NCBI RefSeq assembly: GCF_900106805.1
Contig: NZ_FNNP01000012.1
Location: 1-64,000, forward strand
Direction of reading: 5' to 3'
DNA: 64,000 bases
Source: Ruegeria halocynthiae
Lineage (GTDB): Bacteria > Pseudomonadota > Alphaproteobacteria > Rhodobacterales > Rhodobacteraceae
Part shown: in pieces, positions 8,417 to 16,747 of the stretch
How the letters are laid out: each line of letters begins with the position of its first letter
Position numbering within the stretch: position 1 is the first letter of the stretch
Translations under genes and position numbers: made by a program
The notes under the pieces: generated by a model
Seen by the model: the letters and a program-made list of their open reading frames with translations, nothing else
What the model was told of the DNA's origin: nothing
The model's database searches: none

Positions 8417-8632
8417 TCAGTATCGTTCCAGCTGTGCTTTCACCTTCTCTTCGTCACCGGTGTGGCGGGCCTTCTCGAGGTGCTCGCCTTCGCGGACGAA
8501 CTGGATGCGATGCCAGCCAATCCAGAAGACCACACCAATGATGACCATCAGAACTTCGTAGCCCTGGAAGGGGTAGACCGGCCCAACTTCGGCCAGATCA
8601 ACGGACCAGCTTGTATATCCATTCGTAGACAT
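8417..8632 (-). CDS. small single-pass membrane protein paired with the Amt transporter
   Basis: 71 residues with one hydrophobic segment at about residues 27-40 (VLMVIIGVVFWIGW) and a charged C-terminal tail (EGEHLEKARHTGDEEKVKAQLERY). It follows the transporter gene by 11 bases and is probably co-transcribed. I do not recognise the family. The arrangement suggests a small accessory subunit or regulator of the transporter, possibly with the tail in the cytoplasm. The charged, non-repetitive tail and tight spacing argue it is a real gene. Confidence 0.65.
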   Translation of the reverse strand: MSTNGYTSWSVDLAEVGPVYPFQGYEVLMVIIGVVFWIGWHRIQFVREGEHLEKARHTGDEEKVKAQLERY

Positions 8633-8643
8633 ATCTTTCTCCC

Positions 8644-10017
8644 TTATTTCGCTGCTACGCCGCGGGCGGCCAACTCTTCTTTGTCGGCTTCGATAATCGC
8701 CGCTTTGGCATCTTCGTAGGCATGGTGTTCAGCGTAATCGAGCCCCTGAAGTTCAACCTCTTCCGGGATACGCAGGACACCTGCTGCCGCTTGCATTTTG
8801 GCGACGATCCATCCGGGCATGAAGCCCAACACAAAGAACATGATGACTGCGCCAGCGGTCTGCCCGATTGGATTGATTGTGGCGTAGCCTTCATATGGAG
8901 ATGACGGAACACCCCACAGGACAAAGCCAGCAATGATCAAGCCGACAACACCAGAGTACCCGTGCACAGCGACTGCACCAACGGCGTCATCCAACTTGAA
9001 TCGGCGTTCGACCCAATAGTGCAGCTTATAGACAATCACGACACCAATCGCACCGATGATCATTGCCTGAATGGGGTGATACAGGTCGTTACCTGCCGAA
9101 GCTGTAATTATACCGGCCAGTCCACCAGAGAATGTCCAAAAGGCGTCGCCTTTGGAGACCACATAAGCGGCCATCAACCCACCCGACAACGACATTAGGA
9201 AGTTGAAGGTGATTGCCGACAACGTGGTCGGGGCCAAATAGATGTTGGTTGCAGTCCAGGTGACACCTGTGATCTGACCGTCAATTGCTTCTGGCGAAAT
9301 TACCGGAACATTACATGCGGCGTAGAAGCCCCAGAACCCGGTGTAGATCAGGAATATCCCGATGGTCAGTAGCCATGGGTTGTGCGGCGGAATATCCCGC
9401 GGTGTGCCATCTTTGGCGAATTTACCTAGGCGCGGCCCCAGAACCATGATCACACCAAGCGCGTAACCACCCGCGATTGCGTGGATAACGCCTGACGCAT
9501 AAGCATCGTGATATCCAAGTATGCGCACCATCCATCCGGCATAGTGCCAGCCCCATGCGGCATCGATGATCCAGAAGACCGACCCGATCAGAACCGCATG
9601 TACCCAAAGGGCTGAGGATCTGATCCGTTCGATCACGGAACCTGAGACGATAGAGGCTGCAGTCCACGAGAACAGTAGAAACGCGGCCCAGAAGACCCCC
9701 GTGATTCTATCGCCTAAATTGGTTGCCATCGTATCGGCCCACGGCAGATTCGCGGCACCCGCTTCAGTGTCCAGACCACCCCAGAACGGAAAGTTCGGAA
9801 AGGCCCAGTAGATCCACCATCCAAAGAAGAAGAATGTGACCGTCACCAGCGGGATGATCATGATGTTTTTCATCAATGTGTGCATATGGTTACGAGCCCG
9901 GCTGGCGCCGACCTCGTACATGCAAAAGCCCACATGGATGAGGAACATGAAGACGACCGTTACCCAGTAATAAAACTCGGTAAAGACCGTCGTGAGTGCA
10001 TTTAGATTACCATCCAC
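8644..10017 (-). CDS. Amt-family ammonium/methylammonium transporter
   Basis: 457 residues with about eleven membrane helices. The two pore histidines of the Amt family appear to be kept: one in SGVIHAIAGGYALG and one in GAVAVHGYSGVVGL. The sequence is divergent from housekeeping AmtB, and the C-terminal tail is long and acidic. Family knowledge says Amt proteins carry ammonium and methylammonium; its place among methylamine genes suggests uptake of methylamine or recapture of released ammonium. No glnK-type gene is adjacent, as would be usual for amtB. It is divergent from dmmD. Confidence 0.85.
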   Translation of the reverse strand: MDGNLNALTTVFTEFYYWVTVVFMFLIHVGFCMYEVGASRARNHMHTLMKNIMIIPLVTVTFFFFGWWIYWAFPNFPFWGGLDTEAGAANLPWADTMATNLGDRITGVFWAAFLLFSWTAASIVSGSVIERIRSSALWVHAVLIGSVFWIIDAAWGWHYAGWMVRILGYHDAYASGVIHAIAGGYALGVIMVLGPRLGKFAKDGTPRDIPPHNPWLLTIGIFLIYTGFWGFYAACNVPVISPEAIDGQITGVTWTATNIYLAPTTLSAITFNFLMSLSGGLMAAYVVSKGDAFWTFSGGLAGIITASAGNDLYHPIQAMIIGAIGVVIVYKLHYWVERRFKLDDAVGAVAVHGYSGVVGLIIAGFVLWGVPSSPYEGYATINPIGQTAGAVIMFFVLGFMPGWIVAKMQAAAGVLRIPEEVELQGLDYAEHHAYEDAKAAIIEADKEELAARGVAAK

Positions 10018-10357
10018 TTCGTAGTCTCCCTGTTGTTGCAGCAGGAGGCCTCTCTGCGGAGTATTTCCTGCTGGGAATATTTATCTACTCAGGGGACAAT
10101 TTCATTGACGACCTGTCAATAGATATGTGAGGCAAACATCTTTAAGGCCTGCGCGCCACATGCGTCCCGGCACGTAAAAAAAGGAGGTATATCATTGATG
10201 AATAACAAAAAATTATATCTCCCGTAGATGTTCTTAGGGTGCGAAAATTGCAGGCAAATATTCCCAACAGGAAAAAAATCTGCACACAGGTGTTGATTTT
10301 CAATCCAACATCGGCCTCAATATGGCCAACAAAAACGATCAACGGGAGACCTGAACC
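10018..10357. promoter_or_regulatory. 340-bp divergent control region between amt and dmmD with an inverted pair of motifs
   Basis: The spacer holds two near-identical copies of a 20-base motif in opposite orientation: ATTTCCTGCTGGGAATATTT at 10063-10082 and, on the minus strand, TTTTCCTGTTGGGAATATTT at 10275-10256. They share 18 of 20 bases. They also match the TTTCCTG motifs near mgsA, the haemoglobin gene and the GlxA-type regulator. Between them lies an AT-rich stretch with a tiny leader reading frame. The likely role is binding of a shared activator controlling both operons. Confidence 0.55.
10198..10227 (+). CDS. possible 9-codon leader peptide upstream of dmmD
   Basis: ATG 10198 opens MNNKKLYLP and stops at TAG 10225. 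It has one of the strongest ribosome sites in the window (AAGGAGGT at 10181-10188). The ribosome site GGAG-ATAT can pair with ATAT-CTCC at 10215-10222. The next ATG follows the stop directly and opens a further 22-codon frame. Whether it is translated is unknown. Confidence 0.3.
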   Translation: MNNKKLYLP

Positions 10358-11503
10358 ATGGCCATTCTTTGGAGGACGTCGGCCCTTGCGCAACGCCATG
10401 CCGAGATCGGCGGCGAGCTTGAGGACTGGAACGGTATGGGAACCGCCTGGTTTTACGACCATAGCCCTGAACGTGCCAAGGCGGACTATGAAGCCATCCG
10501 CACCAAAGCTGGTCTTATGGATGTATCTGGCCTGAAAAAGGTTCATGTAGTCGGCGAAGATGCTGCCTATGTCATTGATCGTGTAACCACGCGTAATGTG
10601 GAAAAGATCATGCCGGGTCGGTCCACCTATGCTTCGATCCTGAATGCCGAAGGGAAGTTTGTTGATGACTGTATCATCTATCGCCTCTCGGTGAACACGT
10701 GGCTTGTGGTGCACGGAACAGGCGCCGGCATGGAGCAGCTGACATCGGTGGCGGCAGGCAAGAACTGCTCGGTCATTTTTGACGACGACATGCACGACAT
10801 GTCCTTGCAGGGACCAGTGGCAGTTGATTTCCTGGCCAAGCACATCCCCGGGATTCGCGATCTGGCCTATTTCGGCATTATGCAGACCAAGCTCTATGGC
10901 TGCCCAGTGATGATTTCGCGGACCGGTTATACCGGTGAACGCGGATACGAGATTTTCTGTCAGGCCAAACATGCTGTGCACTTGTGGGACAGCATTCTGG
11001 CTGAGGGCAAGGACATGGGCATCGTTCCGGTCCAGTTCTCAACGCTCGATCTGCTCCGTACTGAAAGCTACCTTCTGTTCTACCCAGGTGATAACTCGGA
11101 AACCTATCCCTTCGACGATGAAACTTGCGGCGATACGCTTTGGGAACTGGGTCTGGAATTTACCGTCTCACCAGGGAAAACTGGCTTTATCGGAGCCGAG
11201 AACCACTATGCCTCGCAAGGGAAGGAGCGGTTCAAGATCTATGGCGTTAAACTCGACGGCACGACCCCGGCGGATGAAGGTGCTGACCTGCTGCAAAACG
11301 GTGAAAAGGTCGGGGTTGTCACATTCGGTATGTACTCCGACATCAATGGCCACAACGTAGGTATCGCGCGGATGCCGGTTGCCTGTGCGTCACCCAGCAC
11401 CAAGCTGACGGTGCGCAACGGTGATGGGACCGAAATAGCAGCGACCGCGGAAGAGATGCCGTTCTACGATCAGGACAAATCGATCAGAACCGCAAAGGGC
11501 TGA
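10358..11503 (+). CDS. dmmD: GcvT/DmdA-like tetrahydrofolate-binding protein of the dimethylamine monooxygenase operon
   Basis: 381 residues of the aminomethyltransferase (GcvT) superfamily. Visible are the conserved GLMDVSGLKKV stretch near residue 52, the SRTGYTGERGYEIF motif near residue 190 and a C-terminal GcvT barrel (DINGHNVGIARM). In Roseobacter dmm operons this protein is thought to bind THF and capture the formaldehyde released by demethylation as methylene-THF. Start ATG 10358 follows GGGAGACCTGAACC. It is the first of four genes on the plus strand. The symbol follows the published dmmDABC order as I remember it; the family call is firmer than the symbol. Confidence 0.8.
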   Translation: MAILWRTSALAQRHAEIGGELEDWNGMGTAWFYDHSPERAKADYEAIRTKAGLMDVSGLKKVHVVGEDAAYVIDRVTTRNVEKIMPGRSTYASILNAEGKFVDDCIIYRLSVNTWLVVHGTGAGMEQLTSVAAGKNCSVIFDDDMHDMSLQGPVAVDFLAKHIPGIRDLAYFGIMQTKLYGCPVMISRTGYTGERGYEIFCQAKHAVHLWDSILAEGKDMGIVPVQFSTLDLLRTESYLLFYPGDNSETYPFDDETCGDTLWELGLEFTVSPGKTGFIGAENHYASQGKERFKIYGVKLDGTTPADEGADLLQNGEKVGVVTFGMYSDINGHNVGIARMPVACASPSTKLTVRNGDGTEIAATAEEMPFYDQDKSIRTAKG

Positions 11504-11558
11504 GTTTCAAGGGGCGCGACGGGCACACCGTGGCGCCCTTTTGTTATTTGAGGGCACA

Positions 11559-12155
11559 ATGTCAAAGTTCGAATTTCCCAAGTCAATCACAAGCCGCCCG
11601 GTCTGGGGTACGCTAGAGGTTCGCCAGGGCGAATACCATCTTATGATTGCCGAGGCCGAAGGGGCCGGAGCCATTCTTGACATCGCGACACCCGACCTGA
11701 TGGCCAAATCCCATCTGATCTATATCCCCAAGGGAACGGATTATTGTGCAAGACTACAAGCACTGAACTCTGCGCAATTCTACGAAGGTCCGTCCTATGA
11801 GGCCTCGTTGCCGCGCATTCGCCGTGTGCTGGAGGACGCTCATATGGGGTTGCAGGTCTATCTGACCGGCACCGAGGGCATGATGGGTCAGGCCATGAAT
11901 GAAGTGATGGCCGTTGGCCTGCCACATACGGCGATCCAGACCGAGCATCGCGGCTCGGTCGCGCGCCGGATGCAGTGTGTGCACTGCAAGGGCGTTACCG
12001 AAGATGTCGAGGTTGATCCGTTTGTCTGTTCGCATTGCGGGTTGAACCTGTTTGTGCGCGACCACTACTCTCGCCGTCTTGCCGCCTATCAAGGTGTTCG
12101 CGTGGACGCCGAAGATCATGGCAACGTGCCCGAACCAAAGGGGATCTACGAATGA
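11559..12155 (+). CDS. dmmA: dimethylamine monooxygenase subunit DmmA
   Basis: About 198 residues. The C-terminal part has a zinc-ribbon-like CVHC and CSHC pair separated by 15 residues (about residues 139-160). The N-terminal part matches the DmmA-like family found only with DUF3445 oxygenases. The start was placed at ATG 11559 (MSKFEF), five bases after GAGG; a TTG at 11541 would add six residues. The stop overlaps dmmB by ATGA, so the subunits are translationally coupled. It probably shuttles or docks electrons between reductase and oxygenase, but its exact role is not visible in sequence. Confidence 0.8.
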   Translation: MSKFEFPKSITSRPVWGTLEVRQGEYHLMIAEAEGAGAILDIATPDLMAKSHLIYIPKGTDYCARLQALNSAQFYEGPSYEASLPRIRRVLEDAHMGLQVYLTGTEGMMGQAMNEVMAVGLPHTAIQTEHRGSVARRMQCVHCKGVTEDVEVDPFVCSHCGLNLFVRDHYSRRLAAYQGVRVDAEDHGNVPEPKGIYE

Positions 12156-13114
12156 GCGGTGCCGAGAAAATCCAGGTCAAAGTGACCGAAATAACCCCGC
12201 TGAACGAGCTGGTGACGCGGTACCGGTTCGAACGTATCGACGGCGGCCATTTGCCAACCTTTTCGGGCGGAGCTCACACGGTTGTCGAAATGCAGGACGG
12301 TGGCATCACACGGTTAAATCCGTATTCACTGATGTCCGATCCGTTCGATCAGTCGTCCTATACAATCTCGGTCCGGCGCGATGATGAGGGCAGGGGCGGG
12401 TCGTTGTTCATGCACCGTCAAGTAAAGCTGGGGGATGAAATGACCATCAGCTACCCAGTCAACCTGTTCTCGCTCGACCTGCGGGCCCGCAAACATTTGT
12501 TTCTGGCCGGTGGCATCGGGATCACACCGTTTCTGGCGCAGATCAAACAGCTGGAATTGCTGCATGGTCATTGGGAACTGCATTATGCGTGTCGCAACAC
12601 CGCCTTGGCGTCTTATGCCGAGCAATTAACAGACAGGCATCCGAATGAAACAAACTTGTATTACGACGATCAGAACCAGCAGATCGATCTGAAGAAGCTT
12701 CTCAGCGGGCAGCCTCTGGGCACACATGTCTATGTCTGCGGCCCCAAGGGTATGATCGATTGGGTGCGAACCACTGCCGTCGCAGAAGGATGGCCCGAAG
12801 ATTGCGTACATTACGAAGAATTTCTGGCGCCTCAACCCGGCAAACCGTTCGAGGTGCGACTGGCGAAATCGGACAAGGTCGTTCATGTAGGCGAAAATGA
12901 AAGCCTGCTGGAGGCCATTGAACGCGAAGGCGTGGATGCGCCGTATCTGTGCCGCGGCGGCGCCTGTGGTCAGTGCGAAACCGTGGTGCTGGATCACGAC
13001 GGAAGCTTTGTTCACCGCGATCATTGGCTGACCGACGAAGAAAAAGCTGCGGGCAAGAAAATCATGCCCTGCGTATCGCGTTTCGAGGGCAAGTCCCTCG
13101 TGCTGGACCGCTGA
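12152..13114 (+). CDS. dmmB: dimethylamine monooxygenase reductase subunit DmmB
   Basis: About 320 residues, a phthalate-dioxygenase-reductase-type protein. Domains in order are a flavin-binding barrel (RLNPYSL), an NAD-binding domain (AGGIGITPFL, then VYVCGPKGM), and a C-terminal plant-type [2Fe-2S] ferredoxin domain with CRGGACGQC and a later Cys (IMPCVS). It passes electrons from NAD(P)H to the monooxygenase. Start ATG 12152 overlaps the dmmA stop by four bases. An upstream in-frame start at 12035 lies wholly inside dmmA and is rejected. Confidence 0.88.
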   Translation: MSGAEKIQVKVTEITPLNELVTRYRFERIDGGHLPTFSGGAHTVVEMQDGGITRLNPYSLMSDPFDQSSYTISVRRDDEGRGGSLFMHRQVKLGDEMTISYPVNLFSLDLRARKHLFLAGGIGITPFLAQIKQLELLHGHWELHYACRNTALASYAEQLTDRHPNETNLYYDDQNQQIDLKKLLSGQPLGTHVYVCGPKGMIDWVRTTAVAEGWPEDCVHYEEFLAPQPGKPFEVRLAKSDKVVHVGENESLLEAIEREGVDAPYLCRGGACGQCETVVLDHDGSFVHRDHWLTDEEKAAGKKIMPCVSRFEGKSLVLDR

Positions 13115-13127
13115 GAGGAGGCCCGAC

Positions 13128-14195
13128 ATGACCATTCAATTCAACGACGAGTCCTTCCGCGACGACTATACGTTCCACAACTCGGACTGGGCGATCAAAC
13201 GCTTTCCGTTCCCTTTCCACGAAGACAGCTACATGTATTCGGTCAATATGGAACAACATCGCGGTGGACCCGAGGGCTCGGTCTATGAGATGCGGTTCGA
13301 TGTCGATGAACACTATGTATCCGAAATGAAAGACCGCGCAATTGTTCTAGATCAGGACCCGCTGCGCTGCCAGTCTTTGCCGCATATGACCTTGGCCGGC
13401 TGGGACTTGCTGGAACTGATCATGGTCAGCAAGTCGGAAGACTACCCTGAGCTGTTCGAGCTGCATCGCAACGGCAGTCAATGGCGCTGGATCAATAAAC
13501 CGCTGGGGATTGATCACAGCTTTACCTTCATGGATGAAACCACGCTACCCTATGGGCCGATGGAATACATCACCCGTCAGGCGCAGGGTGATTTCGCGGT
13601 GCTGGATCAGCGCGATGAAATGCTGTGGATGGACGCCGGTATGGTGACAACTCAGGCCGATTGGAGCCTGGATTTCGACATCGGCATGAATTTTTTCGAA
13701 TGGCATGCGCCGGTGCCGAAAGCCCATGAAATGGGTATTTTTCAGCGCGCCTTGAAATTCCTGCTGAACATTCAGCAGGGTGCCCCTGCGCGGCGTCTGA
13801 ACTGGACCATGACGGTGAATCCTCTGTTGGATACCAGTCCGGAAAACTATCACAAATGGGGCATCCAGAAGACGGCGCTGACGCCTGAAAACATAGCGAA
13901 CAAGCAACATTTACGGGTTGAGCTGCAAACTTTCTTCCGCCTGCCGCGATCAAATGCGCTGGTGTTCCCAATCCGTTGCTATCTGTGCAGTTTTCAGGAT
14001 CTGATGACTGTTCCCAAATGGGGTCGTCGCCTGCATCGCGTCATCCGGGATCTGCCGGTAGAACTGGCCACTTACAAAGGGTTCATCGACAACCGTCCCA
14101 TGATGCTGGACTACCTCAGCCAGTTTGACGACGGATTGCCGACCTCACCTGGTGTCTGGCCAGATCTGGAAACAGAACCGCCTTTAACCAAATAG
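13128..14195 (+). CDS. dmmC: DUF3445 haem-dependent oxidative N-demethylase, catalytic subunit of dimethylamine monooxygenase
   Basis: 355 residues matching the DUF3445 (HDOD) family, which demethylates dimethylamine to methylamine plus formaldehyde using O2. Typical segments are YMYSVNMEQHRGG near the N-terminus, LDQDPLRCQSLPHM, and the central FFEWHAPVPKAHEMG region. It lies 13 bases after dmmB with an AGAGGAGG ribosome site. Together with DmmA and DmmB it would feed methylamine into GmaS/Mgs, and the formaldehyde into THF, possibly through DmmD. Confidence 0.88.
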   Translation: MTIQFNDESFRDDYTFHNSDWAIKRFPFPFHEDSYMYSVNMEQHRGGPEGSVYEMRFDVDEHYVSEMKDRAIVLDQDPLRCQSLPHMTLAGWDLLELIMVSKSEDYPELFELHRNGSQWRWINKPLGIDHSFTFMDETTLPYGPMEYITRQAQGDFAVLDQRDEMLWMDAGMVTTQADWSLDFDIGMNFFEWHAPVPKAHEMGIFQRALKFLLNIQQGAPARRLNWTMTVNPLLDTSPENYHKWGIQKTALTPENIANKQHLRVELQTFFRLPRSNALVFPIRCYLCSFQDLMTVPKWGRRLHRVIRDLPVELATYKGFIDNRPMMLDYLSQFDDGLPTSPGVWPDLETEPPLTK

Positions 14196-14222
14196 GCTAG
14201 CATTACGAAGTGTCTTGGCTCC

Positions 14223-14417
14223 ATGACTGATCGGGACAAAACACCTTGGCTCATTCCAAGCGATGATATCGCATTGTATGACGCGCTTGCGCTGCTTCGT
14301 GCGACATTTCAGTACATGGATACCCGGATCGACCCTCCGTCTTCTATCCATAGGCTGACGGCGAAAACGATGCAGGCCCACGGACTTCTTGTTGCGCAAG
14401 CCAATCAGTTTGCCTGA
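14223..14417 (+). CDS. small hypothetical protein downstream of dmmC
   Basis: 64 residues (MTDRDKTPWLIPSDD...), mostly helical and slightly acidic at the N-terminus. It starts 27 bases after dmmC and overlaps the convergent XRE-cupin gene by 13 bases. I do not recognise it. A single ATG and plausible codon use favour a real gene, but the ribosome site (TTGGCTCC) is poor. It may be a small co-transcribed protein or a chance frame. Confidence 0.35.
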   Translation: MTDRDKTPWLIPSDDIALYDALALLRATFQYMDTRIDPPSSIHRLTAKTMQAHGLLVAQANQFA

Positions 14418-15034
14418 GGATAGCTGATTACTGAAATGTATCGCGCTGGTAGTGTGACCAACCGCTCCGGACCATGAGGTGCGTCGGCGTCAAAAAACAG
14501 AGTGTCGCCTAGTTTCAGAGGGTAAATCTGGTCGCCGTGGCGGTAATCTATCTCGCCTTCCAGCATATAAATCGTTTCGATACCACCATGCTGAAATGTT
14601 GGGAATACGTCGGATTCAGCGGTCAGTGTGATCAGATAAGGCTCAACAATCACACCTGACCCGTTAGCGCCAATATGCCCCAACAGATTATATTGATGAT
14701 TGGCGCGTGTTCCTTCGCGCTCCAGCTCAACGCCTTCACCAGCTTTTGTATGTACCGCCTCGCGGCGTTCTTCGAATTGTCTGAAGAAGCTAGTCAAAGG
14801 AACCGAAAGCGCGTCCGCCAATGATTGCAAGGTTGTTAAGGAAGGAGACGTATTTCCGTTCTCGATCTTGGACAGCATGCCAATCGACAATCCGGTTAGC
14901 TGGGCCAGTTCCGCGACGGTTATGTTCTGCTGCTTGCGAAAGGCGCGGACCTCGCGACCAATGGCAACTTCGAGCACCTTTTCACGTTCGCCTGTTTGAA
15001 CGGAGTGCGGATTCTGTGTCAGATTGACCACCAT
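14405..15034 (-). CDS. XRE-cupin transcriptional regulator
   Basis: About 209 residues. Residues 20-75 form an XRE helix-turn-helix (ITVAELAQLTGLSIGMLSKI, then PSLTTLQSLADAL). The C-terminal half is a cupin_2 barrel with an EGEID turn and DADAPHGPE. Such HTH-cupin proteins (PuuR/HipB-like) bind small metabolites and control amine or amino acid catabolism. An alternative ATG at 15070 adds 12 Lys-rich residues. It is divergent from the GlxA-type gene and converges on the dmm operon, so either regulator could control dmm and amt. Confidence 0.85.
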   Translation of the reverse strand: MVVNLTQNPHSVQTGEREKVLEVAIGREVRAFRKQQNITVAELAQLTGLSIGMLSKIENGNTSPSLTTLQSLADALSVPLTSFFRQFEERREAVHTKAGEGVELEREGTRANHQYNLLGHIGANGSGVIVEPYLITLTAESDVFPTFQHGGIETIYMLEGEIDYRHGDQIYPLKLGDTLFFDADAPHGPERLVTLPARYISVISYPQAN

Positions 15035-15151
15035 CTCTTTGTCGCGTTTTTTCAATTTCACTCTTTCCACGTCTTGCTACACTTGGCCAAACCGGTTCTG
15101 CAAGCAGGTGCGGCGCAAAACCCAACCCAATTCGGACTACCATAGCATCAA

Positions 15152-15173
15152 TTTTTCCTGATAGTAAAATAAT
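15152..15173 (+). promoter_or_regulatory. TTTTTCCTGATAG motif before the GlxA-type regulator, site 5
   Basis: TTTTTCCTGATAGTAAAATA begins 23 bases before the ATG of the AraC-family gene, in the spacer shared with the XRE-cupin gene. It resembles the amt/dmm and mgsA sites, which would fit autoregulation. The function is inferred. Confidence 0.35.
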
Positions 15174-15174
15174 C

Positions 15175-16179
15175 ATGCTGACAGAAAAAAGTACCGAGAT
15201 CGGATTCTTACTGTTTGACGGCTTTCCCATGGCATGTCTGACATCGGTGATCGAACCGCTGCGAGCCGCAAACGAGATCGCCGGGCAAGAAGCATTTTGC
15301 TGGTCACTGGTCACAGAGTGGGGACAAAAAGTCAGGTCCAGCGCCAATGTGAGGTTCGAGGCCGAGTGCAGCCTGTCCAACTGCCAGTCGATCGACATAC
15401 TGTTCCTGCTCAGCAGTCCAACTTCGGGATTTGCCGATCCGGGTTTTGGAAACGGAGCGTTGCGCACTCTGGCGCGCCACGGGACTATTCTGGGCGGTAT
15501 CAGCGGGGGTGTTTTCCCGCTGGTGCGTTCCGGTGTCATGACCGGTCACCCGGTTTCGGTACACTGGTGTTACGAGGCGGCATTCGATGCCGAGTTTCCA
15601 GATGTGGACGCACGGCGCGAAGTGATCGTGTCTGACGCCACACGCTATACCGCCGCAGGCGCGGCTGCGGCCTTTGATCTGGCCCTGCATCTGATCGAGG
15701 ATCTTTTGGGCAGCGAAGTTGCGCACGAGGTTGCCTGCTGGTTCCAGCACCCGATGATGCGGGGTGAAGGCGTACGACAACAGGTGCCTCGAACCAGCAA
15801 ACCAGATACTGGCGACAGGCTGCCTCCACTTGTGTCGAAATGTGTCGAACTGTTTGCCGGTCACATGAACGAACCGATATCGGTCGCTGAGGTCGCAGAT
15901 CAGACGGGCGTCACCCCCCGACAGGTCGAGCGCGCCTTCAAACAGGCCACGGGCCAAAGCCCCAGTCATTATTATCGCGCCATGCGCATGAAGGCCGCCC
16001 GACAGATGGTAGTCTATACCAAGGACCCAATTGCCGACATTGCGGCTGCCATCGGCTACAGTTCAGTTGCCCCGCTGGTGACCCATTACCGCTCAGCCTT
16101 CGGGTTGAGCCCCAGCGAAGACCGACGCAGGATCAATCAATTCCGGGTCGAGGACAACGCTCCGCTACCCTCAAGCTGA
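15175..16179 (+). CDS. GlxA-family AraC-type transcriptional regulator
   Basis: 334 residues. The N-terminal half (about 1-190) is a DJ-1/PfpI-like domain (IGFLLFDGFPMACLTSVIEPL; ISGGVFPL). The C-terminal 100 residues are a double AraC helix-turn-helix (ISVAEVADQTGVTPRQVERAF and DIAAAIGYSSVAPLVTHYRSAFG motifs). Close relatives regulate glycine betaine, carnitine and related N-methyl compound catabolism. It sits between the dmm and mgd clusters and is the best candidate for the protein that reads the TTTCCTG motifs. Its stop lies 8 bases from the convergent mgdD stop. Confidence 0.88.
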   Translation: MLTEKSTEIGFLLFDGFPMACLTSVIEPLRAANEIAGQEAFCWSLVTEWGQKVRSSANVRFEAECSLSNCQSIDILFLLSSPTSGFADPGFGNGALRTLARHGTILGGISGGVFPLVRSGVMTGHPVSVHWCYEAAFDAEFPDVDARREVIVSDATRYTAAGAAAAFDLALHLIEDLLGSEVAHEVACWFQHPMMRGEGVRQQVPRTSKPDTGDRLPPLVSKCVELFAGHMNEPISVAEVADQTGVTPRQVERAFKQATGQSPSHYYRAMRMKAARQMVVYTKDPIADIAAAIGYSSVAPLVTHYRSAFGLSPSEDRRRINQFRVEDNAPLPSS

Positions 16180-16186
16180 TCGCCGT

Positions 16187-16747
16187 CTAAAGCGCTGATT
16201 TCATCGCAGCCACGATGGCATGATGCAATGATCCGGCCGAAGATCGGGGGCCGTACAAGCTGAACGCACCGGACGATCGGCATATGACGAAACATCCAAG
16301 GTGGTGGATCGCCGTACGCGCCGCTTCGCCTGCTTGCATTTTTCGACAGTCCAGAACGCAGAGCAGTTCCATCACCGCCAGCACATCGTCACCATCCAGA
16401 TCGAACCGGACCCAGGCATCTGTCTGCTCGCAGACTGATGCGGTGTCACCCAGCTGGGTATTTGCCAGATGCGCCAGCTCTTCATGGGTGTCGAACGGGG
16501 CCGCGACCATCCACTGATCCGGCCCGGTCCAAAAGGCCATGACAGGATTGCCGGCGAACCGTCCGACCGAAGGTGCGTCGGCGCCGATCAGCGCGCCAAG
16601 CGCTGTTCGGGCCTTAGGTTCCTGCCCCGACCGCGCCGCGACCGAAGCCAGCGCAACACCGGGGGATTCGGTGCAGGTTACATTTCCCACGCGGTCTGTT
16701 TGTGGGCTCGATCCGCCCAAAGCGGTGATAGCAAATAAATCATGCAC
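16187..16747 (-). CDS. mgdD: N-methylglutamate dehydrogenase gamma-like subunit (sarcosine oxidase gamma family)
   Basis: About 186 residues of the SoxG family, a GcvT-like fold without its own cofactor. It is the last gene of the mgdABCD run. The likely start is GTG 16747 (reading M-H-D-L-F), overlapping mgdC by 8 bases; an ATG at 16774 would overlap by 35 bases. The family keeps the heterotetramer together and may shape the THF-facing cavity. Residues such as DQWMVAAP and TDAWVRFDLDG are typical. Confidence 0.8.
   Translation of the reverse strand: MHDLFAITALGGSSPQTDRVGNVTCTESPGVALASVAARSGQEPKARTALGALIGADAPSVGRFAGNPVMAFWTGPDQWMVAAPFDTHEELAHLANTQLGDTASVCEQTDAWVRFDLDGDDVLAVMELLCVLDCRKMQAGEAARTAIHHLGCFVICRSSGAFSLYGPRSSAGSLHHAIVAAMKSAL

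Noticed and set aside
10142..10981. 279-codon minus-strand frame across the dmmD leader
   Set aside because: Mostly antisense to dmmD and runs through the AT-rich control region.
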